Source of the DNA: Ruminococcus sp. UNK.MGS-30
GTDB lineage: Bacteria; Bacillota; Clostridia; Oscillospirales; Ruminococcaceae
Assembly: GCA_000980705.1 (NCBI GenBank)
Contig: LBCK01000001.1
Coordinates: 744,001 to 808,000 of the forward strand
Length of the DNA stretch: 64,000 nt
Direction of reading: 5' to 3'
A program made the position numbers and the translations under genes. The first letter of the stretch is position 1; every line of letters starts with the position of its first letter. This document shows positions 25,759 to 38,302 of the stretch, in pieces. The notes under the pieces were generated by a model that did no database searches, was not told the origin of the DNA, and saw only the letters and a list, made by a program, of their open reading frames with translations.

Positions 25759-26760
25759 GCGGCGGGTCAGCCCGTCGCCCAGCGGAAATGGCGACGGCAG
25801 ACTTGCCCAAGGATAGCAAGCCGCCGCTGACCCTTCCCCCCAATTTAGCGGTCAAGAAAGGCAGTGTTACGGCGGCAGAAGCCGCCTGTTTGCCCCTCCG
25901 GGGGATTTATGTTTCTGGTAAGCTGTGAAAACACTGCCAGTCGTGGCATACACTGCCGTTCCGAACAAGGGTAGGCGAGATCTTTTCTTTTTTTGCTTCT
26001 TTTTTTCTTTTCAGCAAAGGCAGCATGCTTGCTGCTGAGCCTTTCCCCCCAATTTAACGTTCAAGAAGGGCAGTGTTACGGCAGACAAGCTGCCTATGAC
26101 CCCTCCGGGGGATTTATGTCTGAAAAACCTATTAAATATGCCACCTCTTATGGTAAAAGGGTGTGAAATGAGGTTGGACTTGTCCACAGGCTTGACGGAG
26201 GAGTCACACACACTGCCAGTCGTGGCATACACTGCCGTTCCGAACAAGGGTAGGCGAGATCTTTTCTTTTTTTGCTTCTTTTTTTCTTTTTAGTAAAGAA
26301 AAAAAGAAGAACATCTCCTTGTGTCAATTTCGCACAGGAAAGCAAAAGAGAAACAAGCGCAGCAAACGCTGTATCAAAGCAAAAACCATCCCCAAAACAA
26401 ACACCCGGAATATCAACACAGCACATACAAGAAAAGGCAAACAAAAGCGTTTGCAAGCCCAAGGCGGACAGCGAGAGAAACGAGCGATTCCGCCGGACGG
26501 GTTTCGGAAGTGAGACCTGGGATATCGTTTACCGGAATAAGAAAAGATTGACGGGCGAACAATGTTCGCACCTACGGTAATTGTTTTAGAAAAGTCCCCC
26601 TTGAAAAGGGGGATGTCAGCGTAAGCTGACAGGGGGATTCACCCCTCAGTCAAGCCTACGGCTTTCCAGCTCAACGCAAGGCACATCCTATGGGTGCCTT
26701 TTCAAGGAGACTTGACAAAGGAGTCACGGGCGAACCATGTTCGCCCCTACAGATTTCCGT
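25759..26760. repeat. Two tandem R4 copies, R5, R3 and R1 between dnaA and oriC
   Basis: The first R4 starts behind the dnaA stop and breaks off inside its T-rich arm (about 25985-26017); the second begins near 26040 and is complete, with its hairpin at about 26270-26310. R5 follows (about 26335-26510), then a damaged R1 (26553-26571), R3 (26595-26700) and R1 (26728-26746). No gene is supported here. Confidence 0.82.
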
Positions 26761-26869
26761 TTTCAATGCAGTGCCGGCGGCGTTTCCGGCGGACAGGAGC
26801 GCATCTGGGTTTCCGGTGCGTTTCCATGCGCCAAATGCCCTTTCCAACAGGAAATCAACAGGATTGCTC

Positions 26870-27240
26870 CGGTTTTCCACATCAGTTTCAACAGCGTGTG
26901 GAAAACTCAAAGAGAGAAAAAATCCCATCTCAGCAGTTCATTTGCATCGCCGGAAAATCTGCGGTGTGGAATCTGCTGTGGAGGATTGTGGAATGAGATT
27001 TCCACAACCTGTGCAAAGTACGACACCATGCGGCAGGGTTTTCCACGAAATTCTCCACAAACTTTCCCTTTCCACTCCACAATCTTTCCCCTTTTCCACG
27101 CAGAAAAAACTTCTCCACTTTTCCGGATTCTTTCCACGAATGTCCTGTGGGGAAAAAGTCCCCGGAATTTCCGGTAAAAAGCTGGGTTTCCACTTTTCCG
27201 GGGTCTCTACTAGTACTACTATATCTTTTTTATCTTTCTA
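26870..27240. other. oriC: oriC right subregion: DnaA-box array, DnaA-trio and AT-rich tract
   Basis: About a dozen TTTTCCACA-like or TGTGGAAAA-like elements occur from 26873 to 27200 (for example 26873-26881, 26897-26905, 26999-27006). At the right edge TTTCCACTT is followed by a GC cluster (TTCCGGGG) and the triplet run CTA-CTA-GTA-CTA-CTA (27207-27221), whose complement reads 3'-GAT-GAT-CAT-GAT-GAT-5', the DnaA-trio pattern. A pyrimidine-rich, AT-rich tract follows (27222-27250). This is the layout of a bacterial basal unwinding site. Confidence 0.85.
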
Positions 27241-27550
27241 TTCTTTCTTTGTGCAGCTTCGCTGCCTCTTTTCTCGAATAAGGCGGTGTCTCCCGGAGAC
27301 GTACAATTTGAAATTGTTTCTCCAGAGCGGACACATCTGCAAAAAGCACAGAAACTGCGTCAGATTTCCTGTCTTCCCAGGCGGAACAAGACGGCAGCGG
27401 CATTCCGATCAGAAAGAATCGGGCAGAATCAAGTTCTGCTTTTCAGAACTGCCGGAAAAATCACGCGGCAGAAAAATTGTAATTTTCAGCCGATGCGGCA
27501 AGGCTGTGGAAAGCCCGTCCCGTGCGGCTTATCATAAAAGGAAGAGATTC

Positions 27551-28657
27551 ATGTTAAAATTTACTTGTGACAGACAGACGTTTTACACCGCCATTACACA
27601 CGTGGCAAAGGGCGTCTCTCAAAAATCCACGATCCCGGCGCTGGAGCGGCTGAAGCTCCGCCTGGATCACGACAATCTGGAACTGACGGGCTATGACCTG
27701 GAATTCGGCATTCAGCGGAGTATCGAGGTTGAATCCGACTGCTCCGGCGAATTTGTCATTCTGCCCCGGCTGCTGAGCGAGGCGGTACGCCGCTTTTCCG
27801 GCGACGTGGTCACCATGGAGGTGGACGACAACTATGTGGTAAAGCTGTTCTGCGATGCCACAGAGTTCCAGATCTCCGCCATGTCCTCTGAGGAATATCC
27901 GGCGCTGCCCAGTCTGGATCTGGCGGCAGGTATGCAGATCGAACAGCCGGTGCTGAACTCCATGATCCGGCAGACCAGCTACGCCACTTCTGTCAGCGAG
28001 GCAAAACCGGTGCTGACAGGTGAGCTGTTCGAGGTAGAGAGCGACACCCTGCACGTGGCAGCCATTGACGGCTATCGCCTGGCAGTGCGCCAGGAACCCA
28101 TTTCCAGTGCGGAAAACTACCGCTTTGTGGTACCGAAACGGACCCTGCTGGAGGTGGCAAATATGCTCCACGACGACGCCGAAGAACTCTGCACCATTTC
28201 CGCAGACCGCCGGCACGTGGTATTCGAATTCAACGGCTACACCGTATTTTCCCGGCTTTTGGAGGGCGAATTCCACAACTACCGGAGCAGCATCCCGTCC
28301 TCTTTTGAGACGGAGATCCTGCTGGACACCAGCGAACTGACACGCTGCCTGGAGCGCTGCTCTCTGCTCATTAGCGGCAAGTACAATGCGCCGGTGCGCT
28401 GCACCTTCTCCGGCGGCAGCCTGGGCGTATGGTGCAAGACGGGCATCGGCGAGATCAACGACAAGATTCCGGCAGACATTACCGGTCCGGATGTGACCAT
28501 TGGATTTGACAACCGTTTTCTGCTGGACGCAGTGCGTGCGGCAGACTGTGACAAGGTAAAGATCCAGCTCAGCGGCGGAAACCGTGTGGCAAAGCTGGTG
28601 CCGCCGCAGGGCGAAAGCTTTACCTTCCTGTTAATGCCGATCCAGCTGCGCAACTAG
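27551..28657 (+). CDS. dnaN: DNA polymerase III sliding clamp (beta subunit)
   Basis: Ring-forming clamp of 368 residues that holds polymerase III on DNA. The three clamp domains are recognisable: MLKFTCDRQTFYTAITHVAKGVSQKSTIPALE, then YATSVSEAKPVLTGELFEVE with AIDGYRLAVRQE, then the C-terminal domain ending LLMPIQLRN. ATG 27551 follows AAAGGAAG. The open frame extends far upstream through oriC to 26690, but that part is non-coding in character. An R4 repeat begins right behind the stop. Confidence 0.98.
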   Translation: MLKFTCDRQTFYTAITHVAKGVSQKSTIPALERLKLRLDHDNLELTGYDLEFGIQRSIEVESDCSGEFVILPRLLSEAVRRFSGDVVTMEVDDNYVVKLFCDATEFQISAMSSEEYPALPSLDLAAGMQIEQPVLNSMIRQTSYATSVSEAKPVLTGELFEVESDTLHVAAIDGYRLAVRQEPISSAENYRFVVPKRTLLEVANMLHDDAEELCTISADRRHVVFEFNGYTVFSRLLEGEFHNYRSSIPSSFETEILLDTSELTRCLERCSLLISGKYNAPVRCTFSGGSLGVWCKTGIGEINDKIPADITGPDVTIGFDNRFLLDAVRAADCDKVKIQLSGGNRVAKLVPPQGESFTFLLMPIQLRN

Positions 28658-29345
28658 CGGCAGGTTGCCGCTGACCCTTCCCCCAATTTAGCGTTCAAGA
28701 AAGGCAGTGTTACGGCGGCGGCAGCCGCCTGTTACCCCTCCGGGGGATTTATGTTTCTGGTAAGCTGTGAAAACACTGCCAGTCGTGGCATACACTGCCG
28801 TTCCAAACAAGGGTAGGCGAGATCTTTTCTTTTTTTGCTTCTTTTTTTCTTTTCAGCAAAGAAAAAAAGAAGAGTAAACTCTTCGTGTAAACTTTGCGCA
28901 AGAAAGCAAAAAAGAAACAAGCGCAGCAAACGCTGTAAAAAAGCAAAAACCATCCTCAAAACAAACACCCAGAATATCAACACAGCACATACAAGAAAAG
29001 GCAAAAAAAGCGTTTGCAAGCCCAAGGCGGACAGCGAGAGAAACGAGCGATTCCGCCGAACGGGTTTCGGGAGTGAGACCTAGGATAATATATCCCCCTG
29101 CCCTATCGGGCATCTCCTCTAAAAGAGGAGACAATTTCGCAAAGCCTCCTCTACAGAGGAGGTGGCACGCAGTGCGGTCGGAGTCAGAGGAGTCACGGGC
29201 GAACAATGTTCGCCCCTACGGTGTGCCTTTTTAAGAAAACAAACCATTTTTTAAGATAGTCCCCCTTGAAAAGGCGCCCGTAGGGTGTGCCTTGTGCTGG
29301 AATGTCAGCGTAAGCTGACAGGGGGATTAAACCCTCGGTCAAGCC
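28657..29345. repeat. Repeat mosaic R4-R5-R2-R1-R3 behind dnaN
   Basis: R4 starts at the dnaN stop and ends at its T/A hairpin (about 28838-28873). R5 occupies about 28890-29075, R2 with R1 (29197-29215) about 29090-29222, and R3 about 29255-29330. No gene is supported. Confidence 0.82.
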
Positions 29346-29399
29346 TACGGGCGTTTTTCCAAGGGAGGCAAAAGACTCCTCTGCCCATCCATTTCAAAA

Positions 29400-29415
29400 T
29401 GTTTCACGTGAAACA
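29400..29415. other. parS: parS site
   Basis: Perfect TGTTTCACGTGAAACA between dnaN and yaaA, 2.2 kb right of the unwinding element. Confidence 0.95.
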
Positions 29416-29612
29416 TCAAAGCTTGCGCCGTGTCATTTGTGTAAATTTGCACGCACACTGCCGGCAAAAACACAGATGCGCCGGGCTTTCCGAAACCCAA
29501 ACGAAACCATCCATGCGGATGTCTGTACGGCAAAACGAAAAAACGCCTGCGGACACCAGGGAGTGTCAACACACCCTAAAAAACAGCGGCTAATCTGCCG
29601 CCGGAGGATATC

Positions 29613-29846
29613 ATGGCTGAAAAAAATGAGACAATAACCGTGTCGATCCACACGGAATTTATCAAACTGGATTCCCTGCTGAAATTCGCAGGGCTTTGTG
29701 ACACCGGCGGATTCGCCAAGGAACTGGTGCAGCAGGGCGCTGTCCGGGTCAACGGCGAAGTCTGCACCATGCGTGGCAAAAAGATCCGTCCCGGCGATGC
29801 GGTGACGGTGGATAAGTATACGGTTCGGGTGACCGCTGAGGCATGA
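29613..29846 (+). CDS. yaaA: S4-domain RNA-binding protein YaaA (RlbA)
   Basis: A 77-residue protein consisting of one S4 RNA-binding fold ([49 protein letters not shown]). Homologues lie between dnaN and recF in most Firmicutes and are thought to act in ribosome-related RNA binding. GGAGG precedes the ATG. It overlaps recF by 4 bases, so the two are translated together. Confidence 0.93.
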   Translation: MAEKNETITVSIHTEFIKLDSLLKFAGLCDTGGFAKELVQQGAVRVNGEVCTMRGKKIRPGDAVTVDKYTVRVTAEA

Positions 29847-30976
29847 GACTGACGGCACTGTCTGCGGACGGTTTCAAAAACCTGGAATCGGTCTCGCTGA
29901 TCCCCGACCCGTCCTATAATCTGATCCTGGGCGAAAATGCACAGGGAAAGACCAACCTTCTGGAGGCAATCTGGGCGCTCACCGGCTGCCGCAGCTTTCG
30001 TGGCACACGGGAACGGGACTATCTCCCGTTTTCCGGCGGCAACCTCCAGGTAGAGGCGAAATTCCAGGACGCACGCCGGGAACAGTCCGTGCGGCTCTGC
30101 ATGGTTCCCGGCAGCGTTCCCGAAAAAAAGTTCTGGTGCAATGACATTCCCCAGAAGAGCAGCGCCCTCTTTTCCGTGTTCCACTGCGTGGCGTTTACGC
30201 CGGATGACCTTTCCCTGGTGGACGGCGGCCCGGAGCGGCGGCGCACCTTTCTGGATATGTGCAGCGCCCAGCTCCATGCGCCGATGCTGGGACTGGTGCG
30301 GCGCTATCAGCTGGCACTCCAGCAGCGCAACGCCGTGTTGAAACAGCACCTGCCCGAATCCCAGGCAGAGGGCTTGCTGCTGGTCTGGGACAAACAGCTG
30401 GAACAGCTGGGAACGGAGATCGCCGTCCAGCGCAGCATCTACGTGCGGCGGCTGGCAGAGGTCTGCGTGCCGCTGTATGCCCGGATCGCACGGGGCAGAG
30501 AGACCATCTCGCTCCACTATCAGTCCAGCGTGTTCGGCAGAGATGCCCAGGAAACACTTCCGGAGCAGGCGACACCCGAACTGGTGCGGCAGTACGGCGA
30601 AAAAATGCGCCAGAGCCGTGCCTCGGATCTCCAGCTGGGACACACCGGCAGCGGTGCGCACCGGGACGACCTGTTCCTCGCCATAGACGGCAAGCCGGCA
30701 AAGGAGTTCGGCTCACAGGGACAGAAAAAAAGCCTGGCGCTGTCACTGAAACTGGCGCAGGCGGAGATCTACAGCAAGCGCCGGAAGGAATCGCCGGTAG
30801 TGCTGCTGGATGATGTCATGGGCGAACTGGACGAGGCTCGCCAGGCGGTGGTGTCTACCATCGTCCGGGAGATGCAGGTGTTTGTGACCACCTGTCACCC
30901 GGAGTCCGTGCTTTCCCCAAAAACGGGACGGCGTTTTCTGTTGAAAGACGGCAGACTCATGGACGAGCCGTCCTAA
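29843..30976 (+). CDS. recF: DNA replication and repair protein RecF
   Basis: SMC-like ATPase of 377 residues acting with RecO and RecR in RecA loading at gaps. It has Walker [18 protein letters not shown], the ABC signature region [16 protein letters not shown] and Walker [14 protein letters not shown]. The N-terminal [17 protein letters not shown] is typical. It overlaps yaaA and is followed by 225 bases holding a parS site before gyrB. Confidence 0.96.
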   Translation: MRLTALSADGFKNLESVSLIPDPSYNLILGENAQGKTNLLEAIWALTGCRSFRGTRERDYLPFSGGNLQVEAKFQDARREQSVRLCMVPGSVPEKKFWCNDIPQKSSALFSVFHCVAFTPDDLSLVDGGPERRRTFLDMCSAQLHAPMLGLVRRYQLALQQRNAVLKQHLPESQAEGLLLVWDKQLEQLGTEIAVQRSIYVRRLAEVCVPLYARIARGRETISLHYQSSVFGRDAQETLPEQATPELVRQYGEKMRQSRASDLQLGHTGSGAHRDDLFLAIDGKPAKEFGSQGQKKSLALSLKLAQAEIYSKRRKESPVVLLDDVMGELDEARQAVVSTIVREMQVFVTTCHPESVLSPKTGRRFLLKDGRLMDEPS

Positions 30977-31113
30977 CAGCCGGAAACTGCGTGAAATTTA
31001 GTTTTCCACAGACTGTTGAAAACTGTGTGGAAACTTTGTTTGAAGCTGTGCAAAAGCAGGGATCCGGACGGTTTCTGCGGAAATTTGTCCGATTCCGTGT
31101 GCGCAGTGCCGGC

Positions 31114-31129
31114 TGTTTCACGTGAAACA
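31114..31129. other. parS: parS site
   Basis: Perfect TGTTTCACGTGAAACA in the recF-gyrB gap. TTTTCCACA-like motifs (about 31001-31035) lie just upstream. Confidence 0.95.
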
Positions 31130-31198
31130 ATCCCGGAAATCACGAAAAGCAAAGGAAACCAAACAGATCTTTCCCAAGCGGAAAAATTGAGGTAATAG

Positions 31199-33148
<1,950 letters not shown>

Positions 33149-33160
33149 AGAGGAAACGCT

Positions 33161-33712
33161 ATGGAAAAGACAACGGCGCTGCCGGTATTCGACACCACTG
33201 CCCCGTACAATATCAAACGGGAATATTACAAGACCGGATTCGAGTGCTTTCAGAAGAAGTTTATCTTAAAGCGCAACTGGATCATGCTGGTGCTGTTTTT
33301 CATTTTGTTTGTGTCCTTTGTGGCATCGGCTGTGGCAAACCCCAGCAATAAGACGGCGTACTTTCTCATGATGATCTGCCTGGCAGGAATGTTCGTGCTG
33401 TGGTATAATCCACGGAAACAAAAGCGGATGGTGCTGGACGCCGTCCGGGAGCTGGAGTTCGAGCAGTTCACCGCCTGCAATGACGGCAAGGTGCTGCGCA
33501 TCCAGATCTGTCAGACCGACGACGAAGAGGAACGCATTCCGGAATCCCGTGTGGTCATGGCGACTGCCTATGTGCAGGAGTTCGACGAGTTCTATCTGGT
33601 CTGCGACGAAAAGAAGATGTTCTACATCCTGCCAAAGTCGGCGCTGGCATCCCCTGCGGCAGAACTGCCCGAAGAGGCCAGTGCGGAAAGCGGTGCAGAC
33701 AGCGAGGCATGA
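33161..33712 (+). CDS. Small membrane protein, YcxB-like
   Basis: A 183-residue protein with two closely spaced membrane helices (about residues 40-60 and 65-82, LVLFFILFVSFVASAVANPSN ... FLMMICLAGMFVLWY). A soluble C-terminal domain follows, ending in a segment (VQEFDEFYLVCDEKKMFYILPKSAL) like the YcxB C-terminal domain. The tail is acidic and Ala-rich. It follows gyrB by 12 bases and is probably co-transcribed with it. No function is known; a parS site lies 1 base behind the stop. Confidence 0.83.
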   Translation: MEKTTALPVFDTTAPYNIKREYYKTGFECFQKKFILKRNWIMLVLFFILFVSFVASAVANPSNKTAYFLMMICLAGMFVLWYNPRKQKRMVLDAVRELEFEQFTACNDGKVLRIQICQTDDEEERIPESRVVMATAYVQEFDEFYLVCDEKKMFYILPKSALASPAAELPEEASAESGADSEA

Positions 33713-33713
33713 T

Positions 33714-33729
33714 TGTTTCACGTGAAACA
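33714..33729. other. parS: parS site
   Basis: Perfect TGTTTCACGTGAAACA immediately behind the YcxB-like gene. Confidence 0.95.
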
Positions 33730-33767
33730 TTGGCGGGATGGTTTTTCTGTTGAGTGGAAGGCGTTGA

Positions 33768-34180
33768 CTCCTCTGCCCTATCGGGCATCTCCTCTAAAGA
33801 GGAGACAATTCCGCAAAGCCTCCTCTCCCAGAGGAGGTGGCAAGCCGTAGGCTTGACGGAGGAGTTTCGGGCGAACAATGTTCGCCCCTACAGGTTTCCC
33901 TCTTTGAAAATGGGAAAACAACTCCTCTGCCCTATCGGGCATCTCCTCTATGAGAGGAGACGTTTTGCAAAGCCTCCTCTTTTAGAGGAGGTGGCAAGCC
34001 GCAGGCTTGACGGAGGAGTTTCGGGCGAACAATGTTCGCCCCTACAGGTTTCCCTCTTTGAAAATGGGAAATCGACTCCTCTGCCCTATCGGGCATCTCC
34101 TCTACAGAGGAGACGATTATGCAAAGCCTCCTCTTCTAGAGGAGGTGGCAAGCCGTAGGCTTGACGGAGGAGTCATGCAC
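33768..34180. repeat. Three tandem R2-R1 units with 154-base period
   Basis: The R2 start CTCCTCTGCCCTATCGGGC occurs at 33768, 33922 and 34076, exactly 154 bases apart. R1 copies lie at 33869-33887 and 34023-34041; the third unit lacks R1 and ends near 34175. The units are nearly identical, including the non-repeat spacer TTTGAAAATGGGAAA, which points to recent tandem duplication. The block fills the gap before gyrA. Confidence 0.9.
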
Positions 34181-34268
34181 CCCACCAAAACTCCCCACCC
34201 GTTTCCCATGAAACGACCCAAATCACAACAACCATTCGGCGGTGATGCCGCCATGATAGGAAAATAGA

Positions 34269-36938
34269 ATGATGGATAATAATACTTCAATGGAAAAAGA
34301 AAATTTCTTTACCAACGGAAAACAAAAAATTACCCCCATCGAAATTGGCAGAGAAATGCAGGACTCCTTCCTGCAATATGCAATGTCGGTCATTGTTGCC
34401 CGTGCATTGCCGGACGTGCGTGACGGTCTGAAACCGGTACACCGCCGTATTCTCTATACCATGTTCGAAAAGGGGCTGACACCCGATAAGGCATACCATA
34501 AGTGCGCCGATACCGTCGGTGCTGTGCTGGGTAGCTATCACCCCCACGGTGACGCTTCGGTCTATGATGCGCTGGTGCGTCTGGCGCAGAATTTCTCCAT
34601 GCGGTATATGCTGGTGGACGGTCAGGGTAACTTCGGTTCGGTAGACGGCGACCCGCCTGCTGCTTACCGTTATACAGAGGCAAGAATGTCCAAGATCGCC
34701 CTGGAAATGCTGACGGATATCCACAAGGAGACCGTGCCTTTCGTCCCCAACTATGACGACCGTCTGAAAGAACCGGCAGTGTTGCCGAGCCGTTTTCCCA
34801 ATATCCTGGTCAACGGCTCGGTGGGTATCGCTGTCGGCATGGCGACCAATATTCCGCCTCATAATCTGGGCGAAGTCATCGACGGCATCCATATGCTGAT
34901 GGAAAATCCGGACTGCACCATGGATGAGCTGATGACCTGTATCCAGGGACCGGACTTCCCCACCGGCGGCATTATCATGGGCAAGAGCGGCATCCGTGCC
35001 GCCTACGGCACCGGCAGAGGCAGGATCACCCTCCGTGGACAGACCCACTTTGAAAAGGTGCGTGGACGTCAGTCCATTGTCATTACGGAGATCCCGTACA
35101 TGGTGAACAAGGCACGCCTGGTGGAGTCCATCGCCAACCTGGCAAAGGATAAGCGCATCGAGGGCATTCACCACATCCAGGATGAGTCCAGCCGTGAGGG
35201 TATGCGCATCGTGGTGGAACTGAAAAAGGATGCCAACGAACAGATCGTGCTGAACAAGCTGTTCTCCTATACCCAGCTCCAGGATACTGTCAGCGTCAAT
35301 ATGCTGGCACTGGTAAACGGCGAGCCAAAGACATTGACTCTGAAACAGGTTCTCCAGGAGTATCTGCAGTTCCAGGTGGACGTTATCACCAACCGCAGCA
35401 AATTCGATCTGGAAAAGGCAAAGAAACGGGCGCACATTCTCCAGGGTTTCCTGCTTGCCATCGACTATATTGACGAAGTGATCGCCATTCTCCGGGACAG
35501 CAAGACCGTGCCGGAAGGTAAGGCTCGTCTGATGGAGCGGTTCAAGGAAATTGATATGTCTGCCCTGCTGGATCGTGCGCAGTACGATGTGGACGGCTAT
35601 CAGCTGGAACACAAGCAGGGACTCACCGAAGAGCAGGCAGAGGCGATTGTGCAGATGCGCCTGGGACAGCTCACCGGCATGGAGCGCCAGAAGGTCACCG
35701 ACGAACTGTACGGACTGATCCAGAAGATCACTGACCTGCTGGATATCCTGGCAAACCGGGAACGGGTATACCAGATCATCATGGACGATCTGAACGAGAT
35801 CCGCCGGAAGTTCGGCGATGCACGCCGGACGCAGATCGAGATGGTAGACGGCGAAGTGGACATCGAGGATCTGATCCCGGTGGAGGACTGCGTTGTTACC
35901 TATACCGAAAACGGCTATATCAAGCGCATCCCGGCAGATGTCTATAAGAGCCAGCGCCGTGGCGGCCGTGGCGTTACCGGCATGAAACAGCGGGAAGAGG
36001 ACTTCGTCAGCGAGCTGATGATCAGTTCCTCTCACGCCCACATTCTGTTTATCAGCAATCTGGGTACTATGTACAAGCTGAAGTGCTACGAACTGCCGGA
36101 GGGTTCCAAGAATGCCCGTGGCACCAACATCGTAAACCTGCTGCCCCTGTCACAGGGCGAAAAGATCGCAGCCGTTCTCACCACCCCGGACTTCGAAGAG
36201 GGCAAGTATGTGGTCATGATCACACGTTCGGGCAAGATCAAGCGGACACCGCTTTCGGCTTACAAGAACGTGCGCAAAAACGGCTTGATTGCCATTGGTC
36301 TGGACGAGGGCGACGAGATCGCCGCAGTCCGTCTCACCAACGGTTCCAACCGGCTGTTTGTTGCCACCCGGAACGGCATGGCGATCCGCATTGACGAAAA
36401 CGATGTGCGTCCCATGTCCCGTTCGGCACACGGCGTCAAGGCAATCACCCTGCGCAAGGGCGATGCTGTGGTATCCATGGCGAGAGAGCGTGAGGGCGCA
36501 TCCCTGCTGACCGTGACCGAAAACGGATTTGGCAAAAAGACGGCGCTTTCGGAATACCGGATGCAGTCCCGTGGCGGCATGGGTCTGACCAACTACAAGG
36601 TGGACGAGGAATACGGCGCAGTCTGCGGCATCAAGGTAGTAGACGAGACCGACGACCTGATGTTCATTTCCAGCGACGGCGTTATCATTCGTGTGGCTTG
36701 CAGCGAGATCCGTGAAATGGGACGTACTGCAAAGGGCGTGCGTGTCATGCGTGTCAGCGAGGGTCAGAAGGTAGTTGCCTTCACCCGTACCGAGGCATCC
36801 CAGGAAGAGGATGACGCAGAAGGCGCTCCAGATGGCGCTGAACAGCCTTCCGCAGAGCCGGAGTCAATTCCTGCACCGGATGCACAGAATGCGTCAGAGA
36901 CCGGCACAGAGGCTCCTGCGGACGAATCTGCGGAGTAA
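34269..36938 (+). CDS. gyrA: DNA gyrase subunit A
   Basis: Breakage-reunion subunit of gyrase, 889 residues. The catalytic Tyr lies in [12 protein letters not shown] and the quinolone region reads [24 protein letters not shown], with Ala at the position of E. coli Ser83. The C-terminal beta-pinwheel carries a GyrA box [11 protein letters not shown]. Beyond the pinwheel is a roughly 50-residue acidic, Pro/Ala-rich tail ([20 protein letters not shown]). The start has only a weak AGGAAA site; ATG codons at 34272 and 34290 are alternatives. It is separated from gyrB by a small membrane protein gene and a tandem repeat block. Confidence 0.98.
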   Translation: MMDNNTSMEKENFFTNGKQKITPIEIGREMQDSFLQYAMSVIVARALPDVRDGLKPVHRRILYTMFEKGLTPDKAYHKCADTVGAVLGSYHPHGDASVYDALVRLAQNFSMRYMLVDGQGNFGSVDGDPPAAYRYTEARMSKIALEMLTDIHKETVPFVPNYDDRLKEPAVLPSRFPNILVNGSVGIAVGMATNIPPHNLGEVIDGIHMLMENPDCTMDELMTCIQGPDFPTGGIIMGKSGIRAAYGTGRGRITLRGQTHFEKVRGRQSIVITEIPYMVNKARLVESIANLAKDKRIEGIHHIQDESSREGMRIVVELKKDANEQIVLNKLFSYTQLQDTVSVNMLALVNGEPKTLTLKQVLQEYLQFQVDVITNRSKFDLEKAKKRAHILQGFLLAIDYIDEVIAILRDSKTVPEGKARLMERFKEIDMSALLDRAQYDVDGYQLEHKQGLTEEQAEAIVQMRLGQLTGMERQKVTDELYGLIQKITDLLDILANRERVYQIIMDDLNEIRRKFGDARRTQIEMVDGEVDIEDLIPVEDCVVTYTENGYIKRIPADVYKSQRRGGRGVTGMKQREEDFVSELMISSSHAHILFISNLGTMYKLKCYELPEGSKNARGTNIVNLLPLSQGEKIAAVLTTPDFEEGKYVVMITRSGKIKRTPLSAYKNVRKNGLIAIGLDEGDEIAAVRLTNGSNRLFVATRNGMAIRIDENDVRPMSRSAHGVKAITLRKGDAVVSMAREREGASLLTVTENGFGKKTALSEYRMQSRGGMGLTNYKVDEEYGAVCGIKVVDETDDLMFISSDGVIIRVACSEIREMGRTAKGVRVMRVSEGQKVVAFTRTEASQEEDDAEGAPDGAEQPSAEPESIPAPDAQNASETGTEAPADESAE

Positions 36939-36961
36939 CGTGCAGACATTGCAATAAAAAT

Positions 36962-36992
36962 CAGCAGCGGCGGAGATTCTGCCGCTGTTGTT
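36962..36992 (+). terminator. Possible weak terminator of gyrA
   Basis: CAGCGGC (36965-36971) pairs with GCCGCTG (36981-36987), followed by TTGTTGT rather than a clean T run. Confidence 0.45.
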
Positions 36993-37039
36993 GTATGGAG
37001 AGGACAGTGCATGATAAGGAAGAGGAGTTGATTGCCTCC

Positions 37040-37435
37040 CTTGAAAAGGGTGATTCCCCACGGGGTGGGGAAATGTCACCGTAGGTGACAAAGGGGACCG
37101 CTCAGTACGAGGTGGATGCTCCGTAAGGAGCAGACGGAGGGATATATCCCCCTGTCAGCTAACGCTGACATCCCAGCACAAGGCACACCCTACGGGCGCC
37201 TTTTCAAGGGGGACTATCTTAAAAATTGGTTTGTTTGCTTGAAAAAATTTTACCGTAGGGGCGAACATCGTTCGCCCGAGACTCCACCGTCAAGCCTGTG
37301 GCTTGCCACCTCCTCTACAGAGGAGGCTTATTAAACAAAAATCCCCCGGAGGGGTTACAGGCAGCTTGTCTGCCGTGACATTACCCCTTTTTGAACGTTA
37401 AATTGGGGCGAAAGGTCAGCGGCGACCCGCCGCAC
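37040..37435. repeat. Repeat block R6-R3-R1-R2-partial R4 (reversed)
   Basis: R6 at about 37043-37110, R3 at 37141-37215, R1 (37258-37276), R2 to about 37330, and a reversed R4 from about 37336 to 37435 that lacks the T/A hairpin half. Confidence 0.8.
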
Positions 37436-37453
37436 ACGAGGATTTTACTTCAC

Positions 37454-38302
37454 ATGATTTTTTTGATAATTCTATTTGTTTTGATCTTACTGATTTTCAT
37501 TTGGTTTCTCATCGAACAGCACCTGCTTTGGGTGCATCGGGAGGAAATCACACTTTCCCATCTTCCCCCGGCATTTGACGGCACATCGTTGCTCCAGATC
37601 ACCGACCTCCACCACCGGGAAATGGGAAAAAACAACTGCCGCATCGTCCGAAAAGCGGCAGAACTGCACCCCGATCATATCGTCCTCACCGGCGATCTGA
37701 TCTCACGGGATATGCGTGACTTTCACGGAATTGCGTCGTTTTTGACTGCACTTTCCAAAATAAGCCCGGTCTGGATCTGCGTGGGCAACCATGAGCTGGA
37801 TCTGCCGCCGGCGGTCTGGGAACAGCTGCGGCAGACCATTGCGCAGAGCGGCTGCCGGCTGCTGCAAAACCAGACCATTTCCCTGGAAATGCCCGGCAGT
37901 GTGCCTCTGTATCTGGCAGGCGCAGACCTGGCGTATGGGGTGTACCGGGACGAGAACCGGAAGTTCCGCAATCTGCAGCCCTATACGGCGGCAGACCTGG
38001 AAAACGACCTGGGCAGGCGCCGGGGCTGTACGGTGCTGCTGGCACATAATCCCCTGCTGCTGGACAGCTACACCGGCTGGGGCGCAGACCTGGTGCTGTG
38101 CGGTCATGTCCACGGCGGTCTGGTGCGTCTGCCATTTCTGGGCGGCGTGCTGTCGCCGGAGCGCAAGTTCTTTCCCAAATACGACAAGGGGCTGTATGAA
38201 AAAGACGGCACGAAAATGTATGTCTCCGGCGGCATCGGCAAGCCTCGGCTGTGCAATCCGCCGGAGATCAGTGTGATTCACTTGAAAAGCGTCCAGAAAT
38301 AA
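37454..38302 (+). CDS. Membrane-anchored metallophosphoesterase
   Basis: Calcineurin-like phosphoesterase of 282 residues with an N-terminal membrane helix (MIFLIILFVLILLIFIWFLI). All family metal ligands are visible: ITDLHH, VLTGDLISRD, VGNHEL, LLAHNPLLLDSY and CGHVHGG. Homologues such as Bacillus YkuE/YaeI act at or near the membrane on phosphodiesters; the substrate here is unknown. ATG 37454 is set by GAGGA about 11 bases upstream; the longer frame from 37391 enters a reversed R4 repeat. The 3' end overlaps the convergent spoVAC gene by 25 bases. Confidence 0.9.
   Translation: MIFLIILFVLILLIFIWFLIEQHLLWVHREEITLSHLPPAFDGTSLLQITDLHHREMGKNNCRIVRKAAELHPDHIVLTGDLISRDMRDFHGIASFLTALSKISPVWICVGNHELDLPPAVWEQLRQTIAQSGCRLLQNQTISLEMPGSVPLYLAGADLAYGVYRDENRKFRNLQPYTAADLENDLGRRRGCTVLLAHNPLLLDSYTGWGADLVLCGHVHGGLVRLPFLGGVLSPERKFFPKYDKGLYEKDGTKMYVSGGIGKPRLCNPPEISVIHLKSVQK

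Noticed and set aside
26690..27550. N-terminal extension of dnaN by 287 residues
   Set aside because: It crosses R1 and the DnaA-box array and has no clamp homology; ATG 27551 has a proper ribosome site and gives the full clamp.
33754..34158. Short frames rich in strings such as MPDRAEE or GEQCSPL in many gaps
   Set aside because: They are translations of R1/R2/R3 repeats and recur wherever the repeats do.
34287..36041. A 584-residue open frame antisense to gyrA (and similar ones opposite gyrB, mnmG and serS)
   Set aside because: They lie wholly opposite strongly conserved genes, have no ribosome sites and resemble no protein family; high GC third positions create such shadows.
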